Both the position numbers and the translations under genes were made by a program. The notes under the pieces are model-generated. The model had not been told where the DNA came from. It did not search any database and saw only the letters and a list, made by a program, of their open reading frames with translations. 64,000 bases of DNA from Emydura subglobosa (lineage: Eukaryota > Chordata > Testudines > Chelidae), in contig ML679963.1 of the NCBI GenBank assembly GCA_007922225.1, positions 4,193,176-4,257,175 on the forward strand, given 5' to 3'. Below, piece by piece: positions 35,401 to 49,271 of the stretch (positions are counted from its first letter, which is position 1; each line of letters starts with the position of its first letter).

Positions 35401-38382
35401 CTTTCAAGTGCTTGACTTTACAAGCTAAATTACATTATTTTCACATTATTTTTTTGTATATAATAATATAGATGCAATTATTCATACACACCTTTTGATT
35501 CCTCATGCCACTGATAATCATTTAGTAGGATTTCTCCAAACAAGACAATGGTTTTGTTGGAAATGAAGCTGCCATTGGCACTTAATACAGAGAAGTAGAT
35601 GGAAGCAGTAGTAGCATTGTACAATCTCTACTGCCTCTTTTGAATAAAATTAGCAATACGATTTAGTTGATCTTAGCAGACATAAACTGTAAAAGATAGG
35701 AGTGCTAATTAAGTGTACCAGTTAGAACAGGAATTGTCTAGTGTGGGAACTCAACTTTTATACCTATCAGAGAACTAGATGCAGAGGCCTCCTGGTGACC
35801 AGAGCTAATTTAGTTGTAATTACTGACTGATAGGAAGCCCATCAACCAATTGGCTAATCAGTGAAATCCCAGCATGATGGAATTTCTCATCTCTGTACCC
35901 AGTTCTGACTCTGATGCTTGATCTTATGGAATTGAGCAAGTCTAGCCACTTGCATTGGTGGTTCCCAGTGCTCCAAAATGATCTGTGCTGTCAGGGGATC
36001 TTTCTAGAGCAGGTTGGGAATTCATGTATTAAGGAAAGGCATAGTCTACTGAGTTCAATAAACAAATGTCCAATGGAAATTTTATCTGGAACGCCAAATG
36101 TCAGAACATACAAGTTAGGCAGAATTGCATTGGGTCAGTACGCGGTATGGGGAGCACTCCAAGGAACACTTTGCTTCAAGCAGGAAGTATTAAATGTTGA
36201 TTTAATAGGTAGTGCTTTTCCTTCAGAATCCGGACTGAATCAATGCCTCAGCATGATTCTGGAGAGTACTGTGAAGTTGGAAGTTCTGGCCATTTGTGAT
36301 CATTAAAAATCCATTGGTATTTTTTATTAGAGTCAGGATACAGGACACAGTGTTCTGGCAACATTCTAACTTGATAATTGGAATTTGGATAGGAAATAGA
36401 ATCCAGTAACTTCAGTTGAATATATATCATTCTTCACTTTCTGGCCAAAAGCGGGTAATGTTGTCCATTGTTAATGAATAGCTGCATTTCACCCAGAGGT
36501 GGCTACATTTCAGTGTTGGTTGAAGTGACCCCTGTGTTTAAATCATAAATAGTTTTGGGATGTAAAGCACACTAGATATAAAAGATTATCATTTAGTCTC
36601 CAAAGCCTCCCTCTTTAGAGTTTTGATTTTGTGTTCCCTTTGTCTGCATATCAATTACTTCCTGCATATGTATTACCCATTGTAATTGATGGTGTGATTC
36701 CTAAATAACTCTTAGATGCTGATTATAACTCCATTTGAAGAAGCTTTGAATCTGCTCATCAGTGTGGATGACTCAGCCCCCAGTAGCATATTATTTACAG
36801 CCCCTGTGCCTGAAGCTTCAAACAAATTCTGTTGTGTTTGCAGAAGATGCCTTTTGATTTGAGTATGTTGATTGTTCGAACCCAAATTAACCTCTAGATA
36901 ATATTGTTTGTTTGTATTCATTTATCCTACATACAAATCAAAAATAAAATTTTCACACATACACAATTTGATTCCCTTACCCAGGGAATATTAAACTGTG
37001 GACTGGCTGGACCCAAGCCAAGAATCAAAGGGAGAGAAGGGATAAAGATGATTTTAATGTTTCTATTTTAATTTTGTATTGACCTATACCATGTTGCTTG
37101 CTCTCTGATCCTTGGGGCATCAGGTCCAGTGGGGCCATTGATTGATGTCAGATCCCTGGAGACATTTTCTGATGCATTTTTGCTTATATCTGGAGTTTGC
37201 CTGTCATACATTGAGATGTTTGTAATAGAAATAGTTTGTTTATAATCTTTCAAGGTTTATTGAAGAGTAACATTACTGGCTATAAAAGGCTATAGCTCTT
37301 CCTGTCAGTTGACCTCAGAACAGTAGATGGAGCCTGTCTGTAGATTGGTCTTTTTTTGCTGTAAATGTTTTGGAACACATTTTTAAATATTAGGTAATCT
37401 ACTACAGCTTTAAGCATAGAAGAGAAGCCACATTGTATAACACATACTGCAGACTTGTTTGAAATCCTCAGCTCATTCAGAATCAATCCATATAACCTTT
37501 GTGCGTAAAAGAGCTATATATAGATGCTCACTGCAGGCAAGCTAAATGGTACTGTGGGTCTTGAAGACTCAGACCATGCTTACAAAACAAAACAGATCTT
37601 ATATTCCTTTCCCTGCAAACTTTGTCATTCAGTAGCTGACATATTATTTAATATTCGAGGCAACTGTCTGGATAAAATCAAAATTCAAATTATAAGTAAC
37701 TGAACAGAAAGAGGGCAGGAGGAAGAACTACAAAGAGAGCTGTGTCATTTCAGCTTGCTTGGCAACCAGTGTCTGTATTATCGTTTGTTTTTGCAGTCAA
37801 GCACCTGATGGATGGGAATGCCAGACGCCTCAACACCTGGATTGAACTATCATAAAGTGATTTTTAAAAACATATTCCTTCTCCTGGACTTTTTAACCTC
37901 TTTCTTCTCCTCTTCAAAGATGGATTCTTGCTTTAAATAAATCATAGGAAATGGAAGGTGAAATATAAAAGGAAAATTTTTGGTTTAGGTTTATTTTGTG
38001 GTAACGCTCTCATTCTACTCTCTGTTTTGTATTCAAGCATGAATGCCTTCTAATCATTCTTGGGCACTATTCCCTTCATACCATGTTTGACCCTGTGTAG
38101 CAAATTTCACATTAGTCTTAACTCCCACAAGACAATAGAGTGGTGTGAGATGTTCCCCCAAGTTACTGTCTAAGGCTAGGTTGATGGGCATGCTTGCCCA
38201 ACTCTCAATCAAGGCCATCATCTCCATGATGCATCTATTTTGAAATCACAAAAACGCATCACCTCCACTATCAAGTCTGCCACACTGCAGCAAAATGGGG
38301 CCTCCCATCATCACACTTGCTCTTTCAACATTTCATGAAGCAGCCTTTTTAAAGGCATAGGCACACATTAAGTGCATAAACA
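32421..38382. other. Six kb of unannotated intron
   Basis: No element recognised. The region 33340-33660 is less AT-rich (cacctggaacggaccagtgg) but unassigned. The 130-codon open frame at 35914-36306 and others have no similarity that I know and no splice context. Confidence 0.4.
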
Positions 38383-38480
38383 ACGAGAGTTCTGTAGCAG
38401 AACTTTAAAGACTAACAAATTTAATTTCTGCAGGCATAAGCTTTCGTGGGCTGTAACCCACTTCGTCAGATGTAAGGAAT
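38383..38480 (-). repeat. Retroelement tail, family not assigned
   Basis: aactttaaagactaacaaat, gcataagctttcgtgggctg, then taacccacttcgtcagatg. Shares the aaagactaacaaattta and cataagcttt blocks with 45145-45212 in the same orientation; a recurrent reptile tail motif. Confidence 0.65.
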
Positions 38481-38639
38481 AGAAATCACATAGGAGGCAT
38501 ATATATACATATCCAAGGGAAGTAACAATAATGGGGAAGGTGGATGAAAGCAAAGTCCATTCAGTTAGAGTAGTTGAGGCCTATTCACAACCATTGATTA
38601 GGAGTGAGAATTAATTATAGTGATTAGTGAGGAAGTGTG

Positions 38640-38835
38640 GGAGTTGGGATTTCTGGGTTCTATTCCCATCTCTGGCACTGAATGTGCCTTGGAGTGAGTT
38701 GTTATAAAATGAAGATAGTACTTACCTATAATTCTTCACAGGGAAAATGGGGGTGGTGTGGGGGGAGGAGCATTGATGCTTAATGTTATAAAGTGCTTTG
38801 ATATCTTGAGCGAGAAGATGCTGTAGACATGCTAA
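38640..38835 (+). repeat. MIR-like SINE
   Basis: gggatttctgggttctattc, catctctggcact, then gaagatagtacttacc and gtgctttgatatcttgagcg. Confidence 0.7.
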
Positions 38836-39669
38836 GTATTATCTCAGAGCATGATGAATTGAAATACAGTATACTGAAAACATACCCTGTGTTGGTTCTT
38901 TATATCAACTTTTGCTGTAATTTTTGTCACAGTTATTCATTTCCTTTCAAGCCTCCCTTTCAGACTGTGAATGTAATTATTAATGAGGGAAGATTTACAT
39001 TAATTTTCATCATCTTTTGCTTTTGTCTCTTTAGGAAATCCTTTAGACTGAGATTGGAAACTGAACATTTATAGCTTCTGCCCTATAGAAAGATGTCTAA
39101 GAGCTGACATTTTGTCTTCCAAATGAGAACAATTCAAAGCTCTTATGCATATTACTACCTTTCTGTTCCTTAGCACTATAAATAATTCACTTCAGTTAAC
39201 TTAATTACTGCTGGCAACTTATTTATTAAGAATGACTGAAATAACAATGTACCTCAGTAGAACAGAATACATATGGGACTTAAATATGAAAAGCAGCTAA
39301 AACATTTTGAGTATCATTTGAGGTAAATAATAAAATAAAACCTTACTACCAAGATTCATTACAGTTCTGCAATGGACAAGTGACTCTGGGAATTAGCATA
39401 TGGTAACTTGGAGTTAGTTAAGGTCTTATCCCAGTGCAATAGCATATTCAATGAGTTTATACTCCCTCTACTGCCTTTGTTCATCAGCACTGCAATCAAT
39501 AGATCACCCTAAATGTCAATCATTTGGGAAGTAAGGCTGAAAATGCAACTTTAGTTCACCTCATTGTGCAATGTTAATAATTATTTGGCTGGATTTATAT
39601 GCTTAATTGTAACATTTTATATTGATTGTAGAATTTTCAATTCTACTCCTAACATGGTTATCATCCATG
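38836..39669. other. Unannotated intron
   Basis: AT-rich, nothing recognised. Confidence 0.45.
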
Positions 39670-39840
39670 TCATGCTTGGGAAAGTCAGTATAATACAGAG
39701 AGGAACTATCTCAGTATTACTGATCTGTAAAATGGGGATAATAATTACTTACTTTGAGTAATTGTGTGGCTAAAATAATATTTGTAAGGGGATTTTAGAT
39801 CTTTCGATATACATCATTAGAAATAGCTGTTATTACTACA
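39670..39840 (+). repeat. MIR-like SINE, core and tail
   Basis: gatctgtaaaatggggataa, taattacttact, then gattttagatctttcgatat and gctgttattacta. Confidence 0.75.
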
Positions 39841-39956
39841 AAACTGTAGTATGCTTTTGATGATGATGATGATTCAAACTTTACATTAGTTATACATTGT
39901 CTTTGAAAGCCTATTAATTGAAAACACAGAATGATTTCAAATAATCTATAAAACAG

Positions 39957-40035
39957 AATTTGACATACCGGATCAGACTGCTGGTCATCTAATCTACTAT
40001 CCTACATCTGGCAGTGGTCAATGTGCAATACTTCA
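39957..40035 (-). repeat. CR1-like LINE 3'-end fragment
   Basis: ataccggatcagactgctgg, catctaatctactatcctac and ggcagtggtcaatgtg: degenerate copy of the 25018 tail. Confidence 0.6.
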
Positions 40036-42009
40036 GAGAAAGAATCTCACCCTGTAATTCACTTGGAGAGTTGTATGGTGAAGTATATTTTAGGGGGTAA
40101 GAAGGGAGAGAATATTGCTTCCTAGTCACAAGTAGTAAATTTATACTGTACAGCTGAGATGTCTAAAGGGATCTAAGGAAATCAGGTACCCAACTACCAT
40201 TGAAAGTTAATTTCAGTTGAAGTTTGTTTTATAACTTCCTTAGCCTCTTTGAAAATCCCAGTCTACATCTTTAAGTTTGATTTTTTTTCCTACTTTGCAA
40301 AATTGTAAATATTATGATGCACATAGAACTACTTGGGGAACTGTTCTGCAGTCCTTGCTAATGCGTAGCGCCACTGTTTGCTTGAGAAGGTGCTGCAGAT
40401 TGAGGCTCTTTAATCCTCTTTTAAATCCTTCTACAATTATTTGTCTCAGTGACATCTTGCAGCAGTGAATACCATAGGATGAGCTCCACACCTTATAAGG
40501 AAGCATTTAATTTTATTTGTCTGAAGTCAAGGTAATTACATGACATAGTACAATGCAGTTTTCTCTGTGCCTTTAGCAATCACACAACTTGTACTTGCTG
40601 ATTAACCTTGAAATGTAATAAAGACACACAAATGAATGCTCCTTCTCGGTTAACTTTATCTGGATAGCCTGAGTTTGCATAGTAGATCTCTGCAGATATA
40701 AATATTAAAAAAAATATAGAGGAAAGCAGTTATGAGTAGATGGAAAAAAACTGAATCCATCAATGGAATGGGAGTTATTCTCCTCCTCCTCCTCCTTCCG
40801 CCCCCTCCCCCCCATCATGATTTTCTGATAAAGCCTGCCTGCTCCAATAAATTCTGCTGCAGCATGAACAATATGGGGAGAAAGGAAATCATCATATTCA
40901 GGAATCCTGAGCTGCTGTTTTTTAAACATTACCCCAGATATTTTCTGTGCTGGTTCATTAGAACATGTGTAAATATCTCCAGAACAGACACAGAAAAATG
41001 ATTTCCTCATCAGTTTTAGAAGACATTTCAGTGTTCTGGACAGACAAAATCAATAATTTATTTAAAAAAAAAAACCCCAAAACCTATATACAGTGTAAAT
41101 AAAATTTGTAGCTAGTGTTGGCTTCTATTCAGATATAAAATTAAATTAGTTTTTTCAATAAGGCAACAGTTGATTGAAGGATGGATTCCTTTATTTGCTA
41201 ATGGAGCTATTAGAAAGATATTGAATCATGCTGGCTTTCATATTGACTGAGAACCAAGCAGAGAGAAATCAATAAGACACTCTTTAACTTCCTACAGAGC
41301 TTTTAAATGGTTCCCAGTCAAGTAGAGGAACTAGCCTTGAGAAGATTGTTGTTGTTGGCATTAGTTTTCCATAGAGAGAGAGAGAGATCACTTGGGCAAG
41401 GGTGCATGCATACATGGATTTCATTACTCCTTTGGAATGGTGTCATACTAAGTAATGATGATTTCATATTTGGAATGCTGGTAAGAATGTTTCTGTTACA
41501 GGATACAAAAATCATTCAGACATTTAAAAAATTGTGCAGAGAAGGTCCTAGATACTAAGGTGGAAGGTGCTTTGTAAAAATTAAAAATAGTATTTTGGCA
41601 GAATTTTTGCCCTTGTAAAATCCAAAATAGGAGTGGCTTGGATCCATTTCATCTGAATTTTCAATGTTTGGGGTTATTGGTTTTTCAGGTATATGATTCC
41701 AGTTTTGACTCTCTCTCTCTGTCTTATTAATTACAAGTAACTGAACATTTAATTACATAGTAATCACCCATTCAGCTTTAGTGGATTTACAAGGTAAGCA
41801 TCACATAACTGCCAATCAAATAAGTGGGTATTTCTGCATTCTGATCCGCATTGTACTTTGGCACCTAAGTATACTTAATTAACAAACTGAATGTCTGATT
41901 ACTGTGTCATAATATGGTATTTGCCCAATAAAACCTATGTAATTAGAATACTTTATATTTGTTTTCTAATTGGTAATAATATTTAAAACTTATTATACAA
42001 AGAGCTAAT
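40036..42009. other. Unannotated intron
   Basis: Contains a (CTC)n/C-rich tract at about 40780-40815. No other element recognised. Confidence 0.45.
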
Positions 42010-42190
42010 TATTTAATGCCCCACAATCCAGTCTCCCCACACCACCCCGTCCAATAAGATAGGGAAGTATGGGCCCATTTTTACAAATGGGGAGGCTGAA
42101 CTATAGTGAATTCGACATCCTTTGTAACCTTGTAGAAATCTCAATGTCAGAAATTGGAACTCTGGAGTTTCTAGGTTCCATTCCTGTGAT
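42010..42190 (-). repeat. MIR-like SINE, reversed, degraded
   Basis: cccatttttacaaatgggga, ggctgaactatagtg, then aattggaactctggagtttc and aggttccattcctg. Confidence 0.55.
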
Positions 42191-45144
42191 CACATAACTA
42201 GACTTCACCTTTCTCTGTATTGCAGAATTATCTTTGTTTTAATAGGCGAATTTAATCCTGGATCCAAACAGCTCCAAAGTCTGGCAAACTTGGATTCAAA
42301 TCCAAACTTTGCAGGTAGGCTTCTTTATTTAATGAAGGAAACTGTCATATAATTGCCTCCAGAGTTCATACTGGGAATTTAACTTATCACAGTGGCTCAC
42401 TCTCAGTTCCTCAAAGGTGCATTTTGAGTTTTGAGGCTTGTGTTCTGTATGGTGGGCCTATTATGTAGCTATTTATAAGCATGCATTAATGTAAATGGTG
42501 TCATGTTTTGGGCTCAGTAGAGATAAGTAATCTCATATCTCTAAAATTGTCCTACTCCCAGAATGGTTTAGGATAAAGTAGAAAGAGCTTTCAGAGAAAA
42601 CATACAGAAAACATCCTGTTGCATAAAGCAGCTCTGGAGAAACTGTTTTATGTAACTTGTTTTCTTTGTCGTTCACATTTCTTTCGCATGTTCATTCATT
42701 AATATCTATAAAGGATCACAAATCCTTAAATTGAGATAAATGGTTTGTGATCACTAAAACAACTAATTTTCATAATACACAGTGTTTAGCAACCTTCCTC
42801 ATCATACCCCATGTTTCCACAACTTTACAAGGGATCAGAGAAGCTCCTTTTCTGCTTAAATCTGTTTGGATGTATGTATAGCCATTTACTTTTGCCCTTC
42901 CCCTATGAAAAGGAGGGACTTCTGTGCAATGGACATGTTGTCTCCATCTGGATAATGGTCTCTGATACTTTTTACTCTAATCTCAATCCAACAATTTTGG
43001 TGTCCTTTGTAAGTCAAAAGATGTTACTCATGGTGTAAGGAACAAATGTGACCAAAACTCCTGATTGAGAAACAGGAAGAGGGATGGGTTCCAGGGACTC
43101 TCAGGAGAACTTTTGCAATTTCAGGGGAAAAAAAGGAAGTTGGGTAGTGCTGGACACAAGACTGCTTATGTACAGATATGATAATTTACCTTGAAGCCAA
43201 AAACACAGATAGAACCCAGAACCATTAATTCTGTGCACAGAGGTCTTTTTGCCACTTGACCTAATGGAGAGTCTCTCTTAGCTGTATTTAGTAGTAGGCC
43301 TGTGGTACACATACACACTAGCCAGTATGTTGCTGTAGTCTCTTTGCTTAACTGAAAGCTTTGTAACTGTGATGGCTCTCAGAACACCCTGGAACTTTTG
43401 GAGTTGATACTCAGTTGCCATAATTTTTATTTAGTCTCATCTTCCATAATGAGAAGTATCAGAAGTTCTTCCTTGAATTTACTGGGGCTTATACCTGGCA
43501 GCATCCTGCATAATTTCAGCATCACTGAGGCCTCTTCCAAGAAGTTCATTTGGGCAGCTGACTGACCACCAACTGTGATAAGGACCCTAATTCAAATTGT
43601 AGTGGATGGAGACAGATCAATGGAAGAAACAATAAGAGTCCTCTGGGTCTTAGAGGGAGCTTATATTTGCCTGAACTATTTGTGGTAAATGATGTTTTAG
43701 ATGGTTAGGGATCATTAACGGTTTATTTTCTTTGTTGAATTTACCATACAAAGAATTTCATCAGACATATTTGAGGAGTAGATTTTTAGACTGAGACATA
43801 CAGATGTTTCGGCTTTATTCTTTTCATTGCTCCACCAATCTCTGTTGGTAATAAACATCTCAAAACCAGTGAATTTGCGTAGGATCACATGGAAAAAATT
43901 GTATTTTGGGCCACTGAAGCACTGCTAATGGTGTGGCTTAGCCTTTTGTCCCTTTATAAAGCAGTTCAGGGGAAAAATTAATCTGGCTCTTGGAATGTGT
44001 TTCTTATTTGGGATTTCATACATTTGGAGCAATTCTTCCCCAACCAGCCCAACTGTGATAAATCATGGAGACAGGATTGTTTTTCATAGTACCTTAGAGT
44101 CAACATTCTTTATGTGGCTTCTGTGCTGTGGTCTCTCTTTGTGTTTTTGTTTTAAATCTATATCATTTTGCTTAATTATTACTGAATCACATTATTTAAT
44201 TCCCTCTATAATGCTTTTCTCCTTGTTCAACTCTGTAATCCACGCAGTAGCAGTTCTGTAGGATTTTCCTGTGCTGTAAACATTGGTTTGATCTGAAATT
44301 TATGTCCACCAGAGTCCATTTAGTTCTTTTTGATTCAGGATATATACGTTTTTAGTATTCTAGTTATTTTTTCTATTTCTTTCAGATTGTTACTTTGGCT
44401 TTCTATATTTTATATATATTTGACTGAAAATTTTGCATATATATGTGAAGTTAAAAAAATTACATAAACAGTTACATTATCAATAGAGCTGGCTGGAAAT
44501 GCAATTCTGTTGAAATCTAAACATTTGGTATGTTGATTTCACTGAAATTTAATTTTTTTTGGGGGGGGGGGGGAAGGGGAAGGGAAAATGTACCCCATAT
44601 TTTCTTTCATTTTATCTTAATTTGACTTTATTAAATCATAAACAAAATACATTTTCCAATATAACTTCTTTTATAAATATTTTAGTTTATTTTACAGCTA
44701 CAAGTGTCATAAACTATAGCTATATATGAAGACTACGTTGAAAAAAGCACATAATAGAAAAGGGTTATCTATATTAAAAATTATTTTCTGTGTACAATTT
44801 TATTACCAAATAGTTTGCAAAATCCTTACTTAAAATCAGAGCTGCTGTAACAGTATTCTAGATTGCGATATACAATGTGTTCTTGGCATCAAATACTTGT
44901 ATATAAGATCATTTTAATTTATCTGAATTAGTAAAATAGATTACTGTATTTTGCAGGTACTGTACTACACTTATTGCATAGTTAAAGTGGCTTTGGGAAT
45001 TGTGTGTTAAGTTGAAATTGTTCTTTGTGAAATGAAAGTCATAGCTATTGCAGCAGCTAAATCTCATATACAGGAATTTCCCCAGCAGCTTTAAGCACAA
45101 GCAACATGATTCCATTGAAGACGTACAAAAGGTGCCTGTAATAT
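42191..45144. other. Unannotated intron
   Basis: About 3 kb, AT-rich, with one T8-G13 run at 44553-44573. No known element. Confidence 0.45.
44553..44585 (+). repeat. T8-G13 run followed by G-rich tract
   Basis: Eight T, thirteen G, then aaggggaagggaaaatg. The four G blocks could form a G-quadruplex. Confidence 0.85.
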
Positions 45145-45212
45145 ATTTAGCAAAACAGCAAAAGTCTTGTGGCACCTTAAAGACTAACAAATTTATTTGG
45201 TCATAAGCTTTA
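45145..45212 (-). repeat. Retroelement tail, family not assigned
   Basis: aacagcaaaagtcttgtggc, accttaaagactaacaaatt and ggtcataagcttt: same family and orientation as 38383-38480. Confidence 0.75.
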
Positions 45213-47559
45213 TATATTTATGGCTTTGAAAGCAGATCTCCAGATGACAAGTTTGCTGGTGTTTGCTTCTATGTAAGAGTATTGTTTTCTAGACTCCGGC
45301 AGCAGGAAAGCTGCTTAAAGAAGCAAATGCATGGAATAGCAAAAGCCACTTGAAGCCTTTGTGCCTGCCGTCTTTTCTTTGTTTCTTATTTTCACTTTCT
45401 ATATTGCCTTAGTCAGGACTCCATTTATCATGGACTGATTGGATATGACCCATCTATGCTCCTAGTAAACTGGTTCAAAAACTTCAGTCCTCTGGCTCAG
45501 TGAGGACTTGTGCTTCAGGATTTCCAGATACAGGGCCCAAATTTCCATTCCAGCTGAGAGGAATACAGAAGAGGGGAAAAGTTATAACAGAATTTCATGC
45601 ATATTCAGATCTGAAAGAACTCTTCATAAACTACAATTTGTTTCCCTTAATATCTCTAGAATGTTATAGTGTGATCTGAAACGTTAGGAAATGTTGTTAC
45701 CAGATACTACTGACATTTCTGCATGTACATTATGATTATTATAAACTAAACTGAAGTGGTGCAGTGTTTTGTGATGGTTGTATATTTTTATCAGTTTCCT
45801 ACCACTGCCACTACAAGGACAGATTCATCCTGAATTTGATCAGATAACTGTCTGTGAAACCCATAGATAGCAGCTTCCTCGTCCTAGCACATTTTCAGCT
45901 CTCCCATACAGATTTATCAAAAGTCTTTGCTATCACAACACTGTCAGTTCAAATGACTTTGCAAGAAGCGTTGGTTACGCAATCTTTTAAAAGATGCATT
46001 TGTTTTGCTTCTGCTTCACTGCGGTAGCTCAAATCTAGCTCAGCACTTCACTGCGTCAGAAAAATATACTCCATTTCTTCAGGATTCCTGGCTTAAACTA
46101 AACATCAGAGCTTTCACCTGCTGTGAAAAGCCACAAGCTGGCACAGGTCAGATCAGATCAGTGGGCTAACAAGATGAAGCTACTGCTTTGTGAGTAAAAA
46201 GAGGAGAATATACAGTGATACGGAGCTGGGAGTAACGTTCTACTGCCATGCTTGAGGTACACCAATAATCCTTTCAGGTTTTACAGGCTGCTTATCAGGA
46301 TGCTCCTCCCTCTGCCCTTCTCTAATTGCTGTCTGTGCCATAGAACCTCGGAGAGAAACAGAAAATCCAGGGCTGGTACTGTGCAACTACAGATGACCAC
46401 TAAAACACATATTGAAAAGATGACTGCTGCAGCAGAGGGACTTGTAAATAGCAGGGGATGTTGCCATCCCAAAGAATTCCCTCTGCTCTGTTATTTCTGC
46501 CATTCATGACAGAGGAGCCTGCAATGACACTGGCTAACATACTTCTCTAAAGAACTCCCAGACTCTACAAGAGGCTCTGTTTGGGAGATACTAACTTGGC
46601 ATTGGACTGCTTCACAAATATGCTTTGGGGACCTGTATGAATTTTGTACCTGTCATGCAAAAATATGATTCCTGCAAATACCTTGCAACAGGCTAATGCT
46701 GTTAAACAAAATGCTAATGCTACTAAACTAATGCTAGAATTTTCATGAAATCGCATCCCTCGTTTTACATTATCTCTTGGTGAGGGTGCAGCTAGCTTGT
46801 CATTCCTATAAAATGATTCAGAGATACAATAAATCATTATCATCCTCACAGGAATACCCTGTATTTGTCCTTGGTCTTAGATTCCCGTTTTTAACTTCAC
46901 GCAATACATTGCTTAGCCTGTGGTTTAATGGCTTCATTCTGTACTGTAGTAAACTGAGTGACATTTTCAGGTAAGTTGTGGAAGGACTAAAGCAAAGATG
47001 ATATTTTCTAATATTTCTATTAACTCTACAGTGTCCCTTGTTTGTGGTCTGACTCATGGAATGTTGTGATCTCTGAAGGCCATGAGAGTACTTTATCCTA
47101 TTTTCTGTCTTATTTGCATCAATAATGCCACAGTCAATTACACTGGATCATGATAGTACAAGCACCCTCCTGAGACTGGTATCACTTAATCTACATATTC
47201 TGACTAGTGGTGGGAGAGGAGGCGGGGCCCCCTTTGCCTGTAATTATTTCCTAGCCTTTTTATCAGCAATGCCATATCTGATGCTGTAGAAGCCACTTGC
47301 AGCTGACCTCAGCATTGCAGAGCTTAAAGTAAAAACTTGATCTTTTCTTCATCTCAACTTTTTTCTTTGAGAAGCTTGAGCTTTCAAAAAATGTTGTCTA
47401 CAGACCTTGTGTGGCTGGCCACTTCAGTGCTTCTGGTACGGTGTTCAATAGCAGGGAAGATAGAACAAAAAAGAAAGTATGAAAGGTTGATAAATCTTGG
47501 CTGGACTGAAAATATATTCCATGAGAATGATACTTTGCCCTTCAGTAGTGTCTTTATCT
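45213..47559. other. Unannotated intron
   Basis: Nothing recognised. The block 46250-46560 is less AT-rich, with open frames on both strands, but has no recognised similarity. Confidence 0.4.
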
Positions 47560-47770
47560 AGAAATCTCAGACTGCTTTACAAACCCTTTAATTAAGCCTC
47601 TCATAACCTCCAAGAGATATAGTAAGTATTATCATCCCCCTCTTACCGATGAGGAAATTGAAGAACTGACAGGAGAAGTGACTTGTCCAAGATCACATGC
47701 TGAGTTATTGTCATGGCTAAGAATGAATCCTAACTCCAGCCCCTGCTAAACTGCTGGATCATATTCTCCC
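47560..47770 (-). repeat. MIR-like SINE, reversed
   Basis: gaaatctcagactgctttac, gtattatcatccccctctta, gaggaaattgaag, then aagtgacttgtccaagatca: clear reversed MIR core and tail. Confidence 0.85.
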
Positions 47771-48117
47771 TGTTTCAATTTATTTGCCATAATTTGGTGA
47801 TTGATAAAATTTGAATGTCTAGGATTTGGCAAAATGTTTTATTTTCAACCAGCCAGTGGATAATCTCTTGAGATGGAGGCAACCCTTGGGCACAGATATG
47901 CGGTGCACAGCAGCTGCGCTACTCCCAAGAGTCTAATGCATAATTTCTATTCCTGTTCTATATACAGGGAGAGGTGAGGCTAGACAAGGACTATCTAGTG
48001 TGACAGAATGTTACAATTCAAGAATTAGTCTTTGCGGATGACCATCTTCCTAAATTAAGTGGTACTGAAACTCTCTACTGAATGTTCATTGTTTGTGATA
48101 AAAACAAAGGTACTGAA

Positions 48118-48217
48118 CTTGATTCTGATCTCAGTAACTCTGGGATAAATCCAGAGTAAAACCACTGAAGTAAATGGTGTTATTTTTGATTTACTGCAGT
48201 GTAATTGAGTTAAAAAT
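48118..48217. repeat. Foldback MITE
   Basis: tctcagtaactctgggataa, then tccagagtaaaaccactg faces tggtgttatttttgattt and actgcagtgtaattgag: two arms of about 40 bp, roughly 70% complementary, meeting at gaagtaaa. No terminal duplication seen. Confidence 0.6.
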
Positions 48218-49271
48218 ATACTCCAAACTGGCATCCCCACCTCCTGTTTAGTCTGTTTATTCTAGACATTGTAGGGGAGAAGCAATCCAACTAAGGTCCA
48301 TTGCCAGAAGCAGCAGAAATGAAATTTCTGTTGTCCTAATCAGGAACCCACACGCCTCCAACTGGTCATTTCACTGCTTGCAGTGCATAGTCCTAGAAAG
48401 GTTCATAAGAAGCTTTGTGATGTATAAATGTCAAAGTCAGTTAATTGTGTGGCAGTCTGCTGTTATTATTAGAACAGAGAATACTCAGCTGTATAAAGGA
48501 AAAGCTTTTCCTGGCTTGCTTTTCTCCATCTTGTCCATCAGAACTGATAAATCCAGTCTAAGCCCTGTGATGCCTTTTATGCAGTACAGTGTTAAATTTG
48601 CCTTACCTATTTATAGGTGAGGAAATGTTTGGAAATTCATCACTCCTGTGCTATCAGTAAGGAGGAGAGGTGTGTGGTAAGCAAGTATCATTATAGTATG
48701 TGGGATGAGTTAAGCCTACTTCAGACTGTTTCTCTCAAATTTAATTGATGGAGGCTGCCTACGTTCAAGCTCCCTTATTACCTTAGCAGAGTTATCCCAA
48801 GATTGTTGAAATACAACTGTGGGTGTTGTACAGACACCCACACTGCCAAAGAATCAGGAAGGATATACTTTAAAACCTCTAATTTATCTAATAACATCTT
48901 TAGTGGCTTTTGTGTAGGTTTGGTATTGTAATGGAAATGTATGCTTTGTTTAGATAAAGAGCTCCAGTGCCAGACTGCAGGCATTACATTTGTATTGTGT
49001 GGGGACATGTAGCTAGCTACTAGCAAGCCGGCTAGGAAAGGCTCTGACCAGCCACTTACCTCTACATATTCTAATACACCTCTCTTCTAATCTAACATGC
49101 CATTACAGGGTAAAATAATAAAACCAGCTATTTATGTGTGAATGCTAATGACAGGGTATTTATTTTCCTCTGAACCAGGTTCCTCATTGGAACAGAGATT
49201 CCTGCTGTATTTTTGCCCTAACTTTTTATGTCTTTGAGGGCCTTTCTTGTAGCTGCTATCTTCTTAGCTAA
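48218..49271. other. Unannotated intron
   Basis: Nothing recognised. Confidence 0.45.

Noticed and set aside
35914..36306. 130-codon plus frame
   Set aside because: No similarity recognised, no splice or promoter context; expected by chance in 64 kb read in six frames.
46252..46509. Frames on both strands in a less AT-rich patch
   Set aside because: I considered an alternative first exon, but there is no start context, CpG island or similarity to PPM1E N-terminal sequence.
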